Under the pieces are notes generated by a model that saw only the letters and a program-made list of their open reading frames with translations, was not told the origin of the DNA and did not search any database. A stretch of 64,000 nt of DNA from Oscillospiraceae bacterium (GTDB lineage: Bacteria > Bacillota > Clostridia > Oscillospirales > Oscillospiraceae), in the NCBI GenBank assembly GCA_021202845.1, contig JAJQCF010000023.1:1-64000 (forward strand), given 5' to 3'. Positions within the stretch are counted from its first letter, which is position 1. Each line of letters opens with the position of its first letter. A program made the translations under genes and the position numbers. Positions 8,499-18,111 of the stretch are shown here, one piece after another.

Positions 8499-9620
8499 AT
8501 GAAATTTTCATGCGAAAGGGCGCGCCTTGCGGAAGCGGTGAACATTGCCTCCCGCGCGGCCTCGCCGAGAAATCCCATACCCGCGCTGGAGGGCATATTG
8601 GTTGAAGCCGCCTCGTCAAGCATCCGTCTCACGGGCTTTGACCTCAAAAAGGGCGCTTACACCAGCATAGACGCCGCCGTGGAGGAAGCCGGCTCCGTTG
8701 TTATAAAAGCGCGCATTTTCAGCGACATCATGCGCGCCCTGCCGTCTGACGGCGTCGTTACGCTGGAGATGAAGGACGACCAGAGCGTGCGCATTTACTC
8801 CGGCAGCAGCGACTTCAAAATTATCGGCACCGATTACCGCGACTACCCGGAGCTGCCCACAGTGGAGTCGCAGGAGAGCATAGTTTTGCCGGCAAAAATA
8901 CTGGGCGAGATGATACGCGAGACAATATTTGCCGTTGCGGACAACGAGACGCGCCCCATTTACACCGGCTCTCTCTTTGAAATAGAAAACGGTAATCTCA
9001 CTATAATCGCCGTGGACGGCTACCGCCTTGCGCTCAGACGCGAAAAGGTGGAGGTCGGCGAGGGCAGCTACAGCTTTATCGTCCCCGGCGGCGCGCTCAG
9101 TGATGTGGAAAAGCTCTGCGCCGCGGGCGGCGACACCGTTACCGTCACGCTGGGCGCCAAGCACATCAGCTTCGGCATAGGCAGCACGGTCATTGTCTCC
9201 CGCCGCTTGGAGGGCGACTTCCTCAACTACCGCAAGACCGTGCCCACAAGCTTCAGTATAGAAGTGACCGCCGTGCGCTCTTTCGTGCAGACCAGCGTGG
9301 AGCGCGTGGCGCTCGTCATTGACGACAAGGTTAAAAATCCCATTCAGTGTACGTTCGGCGACAATGTGCTGCAAATGTACTGCGCCACGGCGCTGGGCAA
9401 GGCAGAGGACGCCTGCGTAATTGACGGCGACGGCAAGGACCTTGTCATCGGCTTCAATAACAGCTATCTGCTGGACGCGCTCAAGGCCGCGCCGGAGGAC
9501 GAGATAAAAATATGCCTCAACAGCGGCGCTTCCCCCTGCGTAATAGTGCCGGCGGGAGCCCAGCAGGGCGAGGAAAAGTTTGTCTACATGATACTCCCCG
9601 TCAGACTGAAAAATAACTGA
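8499..9620 (+). CDS. dnaN: DNA polymerase III beta sliding clamp
   Basis: A 373-residue beta clamp beginning MKFSCERARLAEAVNIASRAAS, with the three repeated clamp folds and the typical middle-domain segment ETRPIYTGSLFEI. It forms the dimeric ring that tethers polymerase to DNA. CGGAGGA lies about 7 nt before this ATG. A longer frame from 8445 is possible but has no Shine-Dalgarno sequence and would extend into the oriC AT-rich element, so 8499 is preferred. It is followed at a short distance by yaaA and recF. Confidence 0.97.
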   Translation: MKFSCERARLAEAVNIASRAASPRNPIPALEGILVEAASSSIRLTGFDLKKGAYTSIDAAVEEAGSVVIKARIFSDIMRALPSDGVVTLEMKDDQSVRIYSGSSDFKIIGTDYRDYPELPTVESQESIVLPAKILGEMIRETIFAVADNETRPIYTGSLFEIENGNLTIIAVDGYRLALRREKVEVGEGSYSFIVPGGALSDVEKLCAAGGDTVTVTLGAKHISFGIGSTVIVSRRLEGDFLNYRKTVPTSFSIEVTAVRSFVQTSVERVALVIDDKVKNPIQCTFGDNVLQMYCATALGKAEDACVIDGDGKDLVIGFNNSYLLDALKAAPEDEIKICLNSGASPCVIVPAGAQQGEEKFVYMILPVRLKNN

Positions 9621-9658
9621 CGGAATAAACATATAAATTAAGGGCGAAAATTCATAAT

Positions 9659-9880
9659 ATGGAACAAAACGAAACAATTCGCATTCACACGGACTTTATA
9701 AAGTTGGATTCCCTGCTCAAATTGGCGGGGCTGTGCGCCACCGGCGGCGAGGCGAAAATACGCATTGGCGACGGCGAGGTGAGCGTAAACGGCGAGGTGT
9801 GTACCCAGCGCGGAAAAAAGCTGCGCGCGGGCGACAGCGTGACCATTGACGGCAAAACCGTGGACGTTGCGGGAGGATGA
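9659..9880 (+). CDS. yaaA: S4-domain RNA-binding protein YaaA
   Basis: A 73-residue protein that is almost entirely one S4 domain ([37 protein letters not shown]). Its place between dnaN and recF is the conserved Firmicutes position for this family. Its last four bases overlap the recF start (ATGA), so the two are translationally coupled. RNA or ribosome binding is the family expectation; no specific target can be read from the sequence. Confidence 0.92.
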   Translation: MEQNETIRIHTDFIKLDSLLKLAGLCATGGEAKIRIGDGEVSVNGEVCTQRGKKLRAGDSVTIDGKTVDVAGG

Positions 9881-10986
9881 AGGCCACAAGGATAAGCCTC
9901 ACTAATTTCCGCAGCTACGCGCAGGCGGAAGCCGCTTTCGCCGACGGCATCAATGTCATATGCGGGCCGAACGCGCAGGGCAAGACGAATTTGCTGGAGG
10001 CCGTTTATATGCTGGCGGGGGCGCGCAGCTTCCGCACCCGCTTCGACCGCGAGATGATTGCCTTCGACGCCGACGCTGCCGCGATAGAGGCGGAAATTTG
10101 GGCGGAGGGGCGAGAGCAAAAGCTGAGTATTGCCCTCCGCCGCGGCGTGAAAAAGCAGATTAAGCTCAACGGCGTCCGCAGAACGGGCACGGAGCTGTGC
10201 GAGAGCATTCGCGCCGTACTGTTCAGCCCCGACGACCTCGGACTGATAAAAGACGGCGCGGCGGCGCGGCGGCGGCTCATGGACATGGCGATAACCCAGC
10301 TGCGCCCGGGCTACGCGAAAGCGCTCTCCGACTTCAACCGCCTTTATGAGAACAAAAGCCGCATACTGCGCGACCACCTCGGCGACAGGGCTATGATGTC
10401 CGCGCTGGGGGACTTCTCCGACGGGCTCTGCCGCGCTTCGGCAAGACTCATTCGCTACCGCGCTTCGTTCGCCGCGGCGCTGGGAGAGTTAGCCTCGCCG
10501 ATACACCGCGAGTTTTCCGGCTCCGGCGAGGAGTTGGAGGTGCGCTATAAAACCGTCAGCACCGTCACGGACCCTTCCGCGCCCGCTGAGGTTATATACT
10601 CCCAGCTGCTTGAGCATCTTGCCGCGCACGAGGCGGCGGAGCTGGCCTCGGGGCAGTGTCTGACCGGCGCGCACAAGGACGACCTTGAGATTTTCATAAA
10701 CGGCCGCTCCGCACGCTCGTTTGCCTCGCAGGGTCAGACGCGGACGGCGGCGCTTTCGCTGAAATTAGCGGAGCGTGAAATTTTTCTGCGCGATACGGGG
10801 GAGTATCCGATACTGCTGCTGGACGACGTGCTGTCCGAGCTTGACGGCGCAAGGAGGGAGTTTGTGCTCAACCGCATAGGCGGCGGGCAGACGCTCATAA
10901 CCTGCTGCGAGGACGAGCAGATTGTCCGTCAAACCGGCGGAAAGGTCTTTTTTGTGGAAAAAGGCAGCGTCAGGGAGGGAAACTGA
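9877..10986 (+). CDS. recF: DNA replication and repair protein RecF
   Basis: A 369-residue SMC-like ATPase. The N-terminus [14 protein letters not shown] leads into Walker A GPNAQGKT at about residues 30-37. The C-terminal half has a signature region ([17 protein letters not shown]) and Walker B ([11 protein letters not shown]). It helps RecO/RecR load RecA at gapped DNA. The ATG overlaps the yaaA stop, with a GGGAGG sequence inside the yaaA end. The remB start lies directly after its stop codon. Confidence 0.97.
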   Translation: MKATRISLTNFRSYAQAEAAFADGINVICGPNAQGKTNLLEAVYMLAGARSFRTRFDREMIAFDADAAAIEAEIWAEGREQKLSIALRRGVKKQIKLNGVRRTGTELCESIRAVLFSPDDLGLIKDGAAARRRLMDMAITQLRPGYAKALSDFNRLYENKSRILRDHLGDRAMMSALGDFSDGLCRASARLIRYRASFAAALGELASPIHREFSGSGEELEVRYKTVSTVTDPSAPAEVIYSQLLEHLAAHEAAELASGQCLTGAHKDDLEIFINGRSARSFASQGQTRTAALSLKLAEREIFLRDTGEYPILLLDDVLSELDGARREFVLNRIGGGQTLITCCEDEQIVRQTGGKVFFVEKGSVREGN

Positions 10987-11253
10987 ATGTACCTGCACAT
11001 TGGCGGTGAGGAGATTATAAGAAAATCCTCTGTCATAGGAATATTTGACTTAGACAAGACGAGCCAGTCCCATGTCACGCGCGGCTATCTGGCCGCGGCG
11101 GAGAGCGCGGGGCAGGTTGTTTCCGCGGCGGAGGACATACCCAAGAGCTTTGTCGTCACCTCCGAGAGCGTGGGCGGACAGACGGTTTACCTGTCGCAGA
11201 TGAACACCGTCACTCTGGCGCGGCGCAACGAGGACGGAATGAAATTGGATTAA
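10987..11253 (+). CDS. remB: DUF370 / RemA-RemB-family protein
   Basis: An 88-residue protein starting MYLHIGGEEIIRKSSVIGIFDLD, the DUF370 (RemA/RemB) hallmark. In Bacillus the RemA paralogue is a DNA-binding activator of matrix genes, and RemB (YaaB) sits between recF and gyrB as here. The start follows the recF stop with no gap, so it is co-translated with the replication genes. Function in this organism is inferred from family and position. Confidence 0.88.
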   Translation: MYLHIGGEEIIRKSSVIGIFDLDKTSQSHVTRGYLAAAESAGQVVSAAEDIPKSFVVTSESVGGQTVYLSQMNTVTLARRNEDGMKLD

Positions 11254-11301
11254 AGAAAATGAAATTATACTGAGGAATTACGGAAAATTACGGAGGAAAT
11301 T

Positions 11302-13233
11302 ATGTCTGAGATAACCGACAGAATCACAGAAGAATATGACGCCAGTCAGATACAGGTGCTGGAGGGGCTTGAAGCGGTGCGCAAACGCCCGGGCATGTAC
11401 ATCGGCTCAACCAGCTCCAGCGGCCTGCATCATCTGGTTTACGAGATAGTCGATAACGCCATTGACGAGGCTTTAGCGGGCTACTGCACGCATATCGAGC
11501 TGAGCATTGAGCCGGACGACGTGATAAAGGTTGTGGATAACGGGCGCGGCGTGCCTGTGGACATTCAGGAGCAGACCGGCAAACCCGCGCTGGAGGTTGT
11601 CTACACCGTGCTGCACGCGGGCGGCAAGTTCGGCGGCGGGGGCTACAAAGTCTCGGGCGGTCTGCACGGCGTGGGCGCCAGCGTTGTCAACGCGCTGTCG
11701 GAGTGGATGACTGTAGAAAGCCGCAAAAACGGCAAGGTTTATCAAATGAAGTTCTCCCGCGGCGACATAACCCAGAGCATGACCGTCGTCGGCGACACAG
11801 ACGTCAGCGGTACCACCGTTATTTTTAAGCCCGACCCCGAGATGTTCGAGGACAGGGTCTATGACTATGAGGTGCTGCACAAGCGTATGCGTGAGGAGGC
11901 CTTCCTCAATGCGGGACTGCGCATAACCATAACCGACAACCGCGGCGAGGAGCCGGTCAGCGACACCATGTGCTACGCCGGCGGCATACGCGAGTTCGTT
12001 TCCTATATAAACCGCAACAAAACGCCGCTGCACCCCGACGTTATTTACATGAGCGCCGAGCGCTCCGACTCCGTGGCCGAGGTCGCGCTGCAATATAACG
12101 ACGGCTTCAACGAGGTTGTCGTCTCCTTCGCCAACAACGTACACACCCCTGAGGGCGGTATGCACGAGGAGGGCTTTAAGCGGGCGCTGACAAACTCGCT
12201 CAACGCCTACGGCAAGAAGATAGGTATGCTCAAGAATGACGACAAGGTCTCCGGCGAGGACTGCCGCGAGGGCATAACCGCCGTCATCTCCGTCAAGCTG
12301 ACCGACGCGCAGTTCGAGGGTCAGACCAAGGCCAAGCTGGGCAACAGCGAAATGCGCACGCTCGTCAACTCCATGATGACGGCGGCGCTGGAAGAATATT
12401 TGGAGGAGCACCCGCAGACGGGCAAGGCCATTCTGGAAAAGGCGCTCATGGCCAACCGCGCGCGCGAGGCGGCAAGAAAGGCGCGCGAATCCGTCCGCCG
12501 CAAGACGGGACTGGAATCCGGTCAGATGCCGGACAAGCTCCAAGACTGCAACGAGCGCGACCCCGCGCTGTGCGAAATATACATCGTGGAGGGCGACTCC
12601 GCGGCAGGCTCCGCCATTCAGGGACGCGACAGCCGTTTTCAGGCGATACTTGCCATGTGGGGCAAGATGCTCAATGTGGAAAAGGCGCGCGCCGACAAAA
12701 TTTACGGCAACGATAAGCTCTATCCGATGATTGTCGCGCTGGGCGCGGGCATAGGCGATGAGTTCAACATAGACAAGCTGCGTTATCACAAGATAATAAT
12801 TATGGCCGATGCCGATGTTGACGGCTCGCATATCCGCACTCTGCTGCTGACGTTTTTCTTCCGCTATATGCGCCCGCTAATAGAGCGCGGGTACGTCTAC
12901 TCCGCCGTGCCGCCGCTCTATAAGCTCACGCGCGGCCGCCAGCAGCGCGTGGCCTACTCCGACGAGGAGCGCGACGCCATAAGCGCGGAAATGCGCGCGG
13001 GCAACCCGCAGGCCAAGGTGGACATAAGCCGCTTCAAAGGTCTGGGCGAAATGGACCCGCACGAGCTCTGGGAGACGACAATGGACCCCGAAAAGCGCAC
13101 CCTGCGGCGCATAACGCTGGACGACGCCGTGGCTGCCGACCAAGTTTTCACCGTTCTTATGGGTGAGGACGTTGAACCGCGGCGCGAGTGGATTGAATCC
13201 AACGCGCGCTACGTCGTCAATTTGGACTACTGA
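11302..13233 (+). CDS. gyrB: DNA gyrase subunit B
   Basis: A 643-residue protein. The GHKL ATPase region has RKRPGMYIGST and YEIVDNAIDEALAGYC. The TOPRIM region has EGDSAAGSA (near residue 430) and DADVDGSHIRTLLLTFFFR (near 502), the metal-binding acidic cluster. It ends with a normal short GyrB tail (KGLGEMDPHELWETTMDP). It provides the ATPase and TOPRIM halves of the A2B2 gyrase that supercoils DNA. A CGGAGGA sequence lies about 7 nt before the ATG. gyrA follows after 15 nt. Confidence 0.98.
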   Translation: MSEITDRITEEYDASQIQVLEGLEAVRKRPGMYIGSTSSSGLHHLVYEIVDNAIDEALAGYCTHIELSIEPDDVIKVVDNGRGVPVDIQEQTGKPALEVVYTVLHAGGKFGGGGYKVSGGLHGVGASVVNALSEWMTVESRKNGKVYQMKFSRGDITQSMTVVGDTDVSGTTVIFKPDPEMFEDRVYDYEVLHKRMREEAFLNAGLRITITDNRGEEPVSDTMCYAGGIREFVSYINRNKTPLHPDVIYMSAERSDSVAEVALQYNDGFNEVVVSFANNVHTPEGGMHEEGFKRALTNSLNAYGKKIGMLKNDDKVSGEDCREGITAVISVKLTDAQFEGQTKAKLGNSEMRTLVNSMMTAALEEYLEEHPQTGKAILEKALMANRAREAARKARESVRRKTGLESGQMPDKLQDCNERDPALCEIYIVEGDSAAGSAIQGRDSRFQAILAMWGKMLNVEKARADKIYGNDKLYPMIVALGAGIGDEFNIDKLRYHKIIIMADADVDGSHIRTLLLTFFFRYMRPLIERGYVYSAVPPLYKLTRGRQQRVAYSDEERDAISAEMRAGNPQAKVDISRFKGLGEMDPHELWETTMDPEKRTLRRITLDDAVAADQVFTVLMGEDVEPRREWIESNARYVVNLDY

Positions 13234-13248
13234 TAAGGGGGCAGAGCA

Positions 13249-15741
13249 ATGGCACACAACAGAGACTATAAGCCTGAGGACATCGCTTTCCCCAATCAGG
13301 CGATAACCGAGAGCGAGCTTGTTAAGGAAATGCAGACCAGCTACATCGACTACGCAATGTCGGTTATAGTTGGCCGCGCGCTGCCGGATGTGCGCGACGG
13401 ACTGAAGCCCGTCCACCGGCGCATACTCTATTCCATGTACGAGGGCGGACTGACGCACTCCAACCCGTATAAAAAGTGCGCCACCGCGGTCGGCGACGTG
13501 CTGGGTCACTATCACCCCCACGGCGACGCTTCGGTTTACGACGCGCTTGTCAGGCTGGCGCAGGACTTCTCCATGCGCGCGCCGCTCATAGACGGCCACG
13601 GCAACTTCGGCTCCGTGGACGGCGACCCGCCCGCGGCCTACCGTTATACTGAGGCGCGCATGAGCCGCATTGCGGACGAAATGCTGCGCGACATAGACCG
13701 CGACACGGTTGACTTCGACCCCAACTTCGACGAGAGCCGCCGCGAGCCGCGCGTGCTGCCCTCGCGCTTCCCCAACCTGCTCGTGAACGGCTCCAGCGGC
13801 ATCGCCGTCGGCATGGCGACGAATATCCCGCCGCACAGCCTGCGCGAGACTATCAACGCCTGCATCTGCGTGCTGGATAACCCCGACGCCACGCTGGACG
13901 ACCTCATGCAGCATATCCAAGGCCCCGACTTCCCCACCAAGGGCATCATCATGGGGCGCGCCGGCATACGTCAGGCCTACGCCACGGGGCGCGGCAAGGT
14001 CGTTGTGCGCGCGCGCACGGAGTTTGAGGAGTATGGCCGCGACCACCGCACAAGAATTATCGTCACCGAGTTGCCCTATCAGGTCAACAAGCGCCAGCTC
14101 ATACGCAACATAGCCGACCAAGTCAAGGAAAAGCGCCTTGACGGCATATCAGATTTGCGCGACGAGTCCGACCGCAACGGTATGCGCATGGTGATTGAGC
14201 TCAAGCGCGACGCCAACCCGCAGGTTGTGCTCAATAAGCTGTTCAAGCAGACGGCGCTGCAATCGGGATTTTCTATCAATATGCTGGCTCTTGTGGAAAA
14301 CCAGACCCAACCGCGCATACTCTCCCTGCGCCACATACTGGACGAATACCTGACATTTCAGGAGCAGGTCATCACCCGCCGCACGCGCTACGACCTGAAA
14401 AAAGCGCAGGAGCGCGCCCACCTGCTGCGCGGACTAATCATAGCTCAGGACAACATCGACGAGGTAATACGTATAATCCGCGCGGCCTACGACGACGCCA
14501 AGGAGCGGCTGATGGAGCGCTTCGGCCTTGACGAAATTCAGGCGCAGGCCATACTCGATATGCGTCTCAAAGCGCTGCAGGGTCTTGACCGTGAGAAGCT
14601 GCAAAAAGAATACGACGACCTGATGGAGAAAATTAAATACTACGAGGAGCTGTTGGCCGACCCTGAAAAGATAAAGGGCGTGCTGAAAGACGAGCTTACG
14701 GCCATACGCGACAAGTACGGCGACGACCGCCGCACGGAAATTCAGGACGTTGAGGACGAGATAGACATTGAGGACCTCATTGCCGAGGAGGAGTGCGTCT
14801 ACACTCTGACCCGCGCGGGCTACATCAAGCGCGTCAAGGCCAGCGAGTACAGTGCCCAGAACCGCGGCGGCAAGGGTGTCCGCGCCATGTCCACCAAGGA
14901 GGAGGACTATGTGGAGACCGTGTTCACCGCCTCCACGCACGACAACCTGCTGTTCTTCACCAGCACCGGCCGCGTGCATATCCGCAAGGGCTACCGCATA
15001 CCCGAGGCCGGACGCACGGCCAAGGGCACGAACATCGTGAACATTTTGCAGGTCGAGGAGGGCGAGCGCATAACCGCCATGCTGCACGGGCGCGGCTGGC
15101 AGGAGGACAGGTACCTCTTTATGATAACGCGCAGCGGCACCGTCAAGCGCATGAACCAGACGGCGCTGAAGAATATCCGCAATAACGGCATCCGCGCGCT
15201 GGGCTTGGACGAGGGCGACGAGCTTATAGCCGCCTTCCAGACGACCGGCGAGGACAACATCATCATTGCCACCCACGAGGGCAGCGCAATCTGCTTCGGT
15301 GAGGGCGACGTGCGCCCGATGGGACGCGAAGCTGTCGGCGTGCGCGGAATAAAGCTGCGCGAGGGCGACTACGTTGTCGGCGGCGCGGTCGCGCGCCCCG
15401 GCGCCGCCGTGCTCTCCGTGACGGAAAAAGGCTACGGCAAGCGCACACCTGTTGAGGAATATATCCGCGCGGACGGTCCGCAGCACCGCGGCGGCCTCGG
15501 CGTGAAAAACTACAACGTGACCGAGCGCACCGGCCCCGTGGCCGACATGAAGGTTGTTGACGGCAGCGAGGACCTGCTTATAGTCTCCGATGACGGCACG
15601 ATGATACGCATGAGCGTTGAGGGCATCAGCGTCTATGGCCGTTCCACGCAGGGCGTGCGCGTAATGCGTCTGACCGAGGGCGCGCGCGTCATCTCCACCG
15701 CCGTGACAGAGCCAGAAGCGGAGGACGCTCCCGAAGCATGA
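13249..15741 (+). CDS. gyrA: DNA gyrase subunit A
   Basis: An 830-residue protein. The catalytic Tyr133 lies in AAYRYTEAR. The quinolone-determining helix reads HPHGDASVYDALVR, with Ala94 at the position of E. coli Ser83, Ser95 next to it and Asp98 at the position of Asp87. The C-terminal beta-pinwheel carries a GyrA-box variant QNRGGKG (537-543). An acidic tail ends the protein. AAGGGGG lies about 8 nt before the ATG. The stop overlaps the rnhA start by four bases (ATGA), placing rnhA in the same operon. Confidence 0.98.
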   Translation: MAHNRDYKPEDIAFPNQAITESELVKEMQTSYIDYAMSVIVGRALPDVRDGLKPVHRRILYSMYEGGLTHSNPYKKCATAVGDVLGHYHPHGDASVYDALVRLAQDFSMRAPLIDGHGNFGSVDGDPPAAYRYTEARMSRIADEMLRDIDRDTVDFDPNFDESRREPRVLPSRFPNLLVNGSSGIAVGMATNIPPHSLRETINACICVLDNPDATLDDLMQHIQGPDFPTKGIIMGRAGIRQAYATGRGKVVVRARTEFEEYGRDHRTRIIVTELPYQVNKRQLIRNIADQVKEKRLDGISDLRDESDRNGMRMVIELKRDANPQVVLNKLFKQTALQSGFSINMLALVENQTQPRILSLRHILDEYLTFQEQVITRRTRYDLKKAQERAHLLRGLIIAQDNIDEVIRIIRAAYDDAKERLMERFGLDEIQAQAILDMRLKALQGLDREKLQKEYDDLMEKIKYYEELLADPEKIKGVLKDELTAIRDKYGDDRRTEIQDVEDEIDIEDLIAEEECVYTLTRAGYIKRVKASEYSAQNRGGKGVRAMSTKEEDYVETVFTASTHDNLLFFTSTGRVHIRKGYRIPEAGRTAKGTNIVNILQVEEGERITAMLHGRGWQEDRYLFMITRSGTVKRMNQTALKNIRNNGIRALGLDEGDELIAAFQTTGEDNIIIATHEGSAICFGEGDVRPMGREAVGVRGIKLREGDYVVGGAVARPGAAVLSVTEKGYGKRTPVEEYIRADGPQHRGGLGVKNYNVTERTGPVADMKVVDGSEDLLIVSDDGTMIRMSVEGISVYGRSTQGVRVMRLTEGARVISTAVTEPEAEDAPEA

Positions 15742-16175
15742 AAACCGTGACCATATACACCGACGGCGCCTGCTCCGGCAACCCCGGACCGGGCGGCTGG
15801 GGCGCAATCTTGGAGTACAAGGGCCGCCGCCGTGAGCTCTCCGGCGGGGAGAAGGCCACGACGAACAACCGCATGGAGCTGACCGGCGTGATACGCGCGC
15901 TGGAGGCGCTGAACGAGCCGTGCATTGTCGAGCTCTGGAGCGACTCCAAGTACGTGTGCGACGGTCTGGGCAAGGGCTGGGCGGCCTCGTGGAAAAAGCG
16001 CGGCTGGGTGAAGTCCGACAAAAAGCCCGCGCTGAACCCCGACCTCTGGGGCAGGCTCTTGGAGCTGGCGGAGATACACACCGTCCGCTGCCACTGGGTC
16101 AAGGGCCACGCCGAAAACGAGTGGAACAACCGCTGCGACGCCATGGCCGTAGCAGAGCGGGAGAAGTTTAGGTAA
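15738..16175 (+). CDS. rnhA: Ribonuclease HI
   Basis: A 145-residue RNase H fold with all four catalytic acids: Asp9 (YTDGAC), Glu47 (NNRMEL), Asp69 (WSDSKY) and Asp134 (NNRCDAMA). It also has the basic handle region (GWVKSDKKPALNPDLW). It cleaves RNA in RNA-DNA hybrids, such as R-loops. The ATG overlaps the gyrA stop. An intrinsic terminator follows, so rnhA closes the replication operon. Coupling gyrase and RNase H expression would fit joint control of R-loops; that link is inference. Confidence 0.96.
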   Translation: MKTVTIYTDGACSGNPGPGGWGAILEYKGRRRELSGGEKATTNNRMELTGVIRALEALNEPCIVELWSDSKYVCDGLGKGWAASWKKRGWVKSDKKPALNPDLWGRLLELAEIHTVRCHWVKGHAENEWNNRCDAMAVAEREKFR

Positions 16176-16185
16176 TAGGCTAAGT

Positions 16186-16213
16186 AAAAAGTGTCACCGG
16201 TGGTGACACTTTT
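16186..16213 (+). terminator. Intrinsic terminator after rnhA
   Basis: Stem GTGTCACC (16191-16198) and GGTGACAC (16202-16209) with a 3-nt loop, flanked by AAAAA on the left and TTTT on the right. Confidence 0.85.
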
Positions 16214-16260
16214 GAAAATTATGGCGATGTGTTGAAATATTAAGGAGGGACTGACGGAAG

Positions 16261-18003
16261 GTGGAAAAGGACTTTTCTAAAAACGGGCTGAGGGTGTTTG
16301 TTTCTTACTTCGGGCCGCATAAAAAGATGTTCGCTGTTGATATGCTCTGCTCGCTTGTTATGGCAATTATCGACCTCGTTTTTCCCTATGTGTCGAAAAT
16401 GTCCATGCAGCGGCTGCTGCCGGAAAAGCTGTTCGGCACGTTTTTCGCGGTCATGCTCATCATGGTGGCGGCGTATGTGCTCAAGTCGGTGCTCTATTAT
16501 ATCGTCACCGTCGTCGGCCACCGCATGGGTACGTTTGTCGAGGCGGATATGCGGCGCGACGTTTTTGGCCATATGCAGAGCCTCAGCTTCAGCTTTTTCG
16601 ACAAAAACCGCACCGGCGTACTCATGAGCCGCATAACGAACGACCTGTTTGAAATCGTCGAGCTCGCCCACCACGGGCCGGAACACCTGCTGACCTGCTC
16701 AGTGACCATACTGGGCGCGCTGATAATCCTCGCCACGATAAACTGGCAGCTCTCGCTGCTGCTGTTCGTGCTCATTCCCATCTGCGTGGCCTTCACTATG
16801 CGCCAGCGCGTGAAGATGCAGCAGGCGAACATAGAGGTCAAGCGCAAAATCGGTGAGATAAACGCCGCCATAGAGAGCGGAATATCCGGCATACGCACCG
16901 CCAAGGCGTTCGCCAACGAGCGCGAGGAGGACGAAAAATTCTCCGTCTCCAACGAGCACTACAAGCAGGCCAAAACCGGCTACTACCGCGCAATGGGTCT
17001 TTTCAACGGCGGCATTGAGTTCACAATGGGCATTATGCAGGTGGCGGTCATCGCCGTCGGCGGAGCCATGATAATGCGCGGAACTATGGACTACATAGAG
17101 CTGATAACATTCTCGCTGTACGTCTCCACGTTTATATCCCCCGTGCGCAAGTTAGCGCAGTTCATGGAGATTTACACCGCAGGCAGCGCGGGCTTTGCGC
17201 GCTTTTTGGAGATAATGCGCACGGAGCCGGATATAAAGGACAGCCCCGACGCGCGGGAGTTAGAGCGCGTTGAAGGCCGTGTGCGCTATGAAAACGTCAG
17301 CTTCCACTATGACGACGGCACCGAGGTGCTGCGGGACATCAACCTTGACATCGCCACCGGCGAGACGTTTGCGCTCGTCGGCCCCTCAGGCGGCGGCAAA
17401 ACCACGCTCTGCCATCTGCTGCCGCGCTTTTACGACGTGAGCGCGGGGCGCGTGACCATAGACGGGCAGGACATACGCACTGTTACGCAGAGCAGCCTGC
17501 ACCGCAACATCGGCATAATCCAGCAGGACGTATTCATGTTCGCCGGAACCATACGCGAAAATATACGCTATGGCCGCCCCGACGCCACGGACGAGGAGGT
17601 CGTCGCCGCCGCGGTCAGGGCGGAGATTCACCGCGAAATTTGCGAGATGCCTGACGGCTACGACACCTATATCGGCGAGCGCGGCGTCATGCTCTCCGGC
17701 GGGCAGAAGCAGCGCATATCCATTGCCCGCGTGTTTTTGAAGAACCCGCCCGTGCTGGTGCTGGACGAGGCGACCTCCGCGCTGGACAGCGTGACGGAGC
17801 AGCGCATACAAAGCTCTCTGGACGAGCTGAGCCAAGGCCGCACCTGCATAATAATCGCCCACCGCCTGAGCACAATAAAAAACGCCGACCGCATAGCGGT
17901 AGTGGAGGGCGAGCGCATAGTAGAGCAGGGCACGCGCGCCGAGCTGATAGCCAAAGACGGCGCCTACGCCGCCTTAGAGCGCGCGCAGGGTCTGACGAAG
18001 TGA
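16261..18003 (+). CDS. ABC transporter, fused permease and ATPase (multidrug/lipid exporter type)
   Basis: A 580-residue half-transporter. Residues 1-320 carry six membrane segments of the ABC type-1 exporter fold. The ATPase follows, with Walker A GPSGGGKTT near residue 374, signature LSGGQKQR near 478, Walker B VLVLDEATSALD and the H-loop IIAHRLST. It would work as a homodimer, or with a partner not present here. The start is GTG at 16261 with AAGGAGGG about 11 nt upstream. It stands alone, with a terminator before it and a convergent gene after. Substrate cannot be told from sequence. Confidence 0.92.
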   Translation: MEKDFSKNGLRVFVSYFGPHKKMFAVDMLCSLVMAIIDLVFPYVSKMSMQRLLPEKLFGTFFAVMLIMVAAYVLKSVLYYIVTVVGHRMGTFVEADMRRDVFGHMQSLSFSFFDKNRTGVLMSRITNDLFEIVELAHHGPEHLLTCSVTILGALIILATINWQLSLLLFVLIPICVAFTMRQRVKMQQANIEVKRKIGEINAAIESGISGIRTAKAFANEREEDEKFSVSNEHYKQAKTGYYRAMGLFNGGIEFTMGIMQVAVIAVGGAMIMRGTMDYIELITFSLYVSTFISPVRKLAQFMEIYTAGSAGFARFLEIMRTEPDIKDSPDARELERVEGRVRYENVSFHYDDGTEVLRDINLDIATGETFALVGPSGGGKTTLCHLLPRFYDVSAGRVTIDGQDIRTVTQSSLHRNIGIIQQDVFMFAGTIRENIRYGRPDATDEEVVAAAVRAEIHREICEMPDGYDTYIGERGVMLSGGQKQRISIARVFLKNPPVLVLDEATSALDSVTEQRIQSSLDELSQGRTCIIIAHRLSTIKNADRIAVVEGERIVEQGTRAELIAKDGAYAALERAQGLTK

Positions 18004-18057
18004 GAAAGACGTGTTGGTTTTTTGACGCTGCAATTTAATAAAGAACCATGATAACGC

Positions 18058-18086
18058 AAATGCCCGCCGACAGCAGTCGGCGGGCA
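18058..18086. terminator. Hairpin between convergent genes, probably a shared terminator
   Basis: A perfect 11-bp stem, TGCCCGCCGAC (18061-18071) and its complement (18076-18086), with a 4-nt loop. It lies between the ends of the ABC exporter (plus) and the importer operon (minus). The T-tracts are weak on both sides. Confidence 0.6.
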
Positions 18087-18111
18087 TACATAATATATTG
18101 AGCTTTGCTTT

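Noticed and set aside
8345..8605. An 86-codon plus frame across oriC
   Set aside because: It overlaps the dnaN start and the DnaA-trio/AT-rich element, starts without a Shine-Dalgarno sequence and shows no domain.
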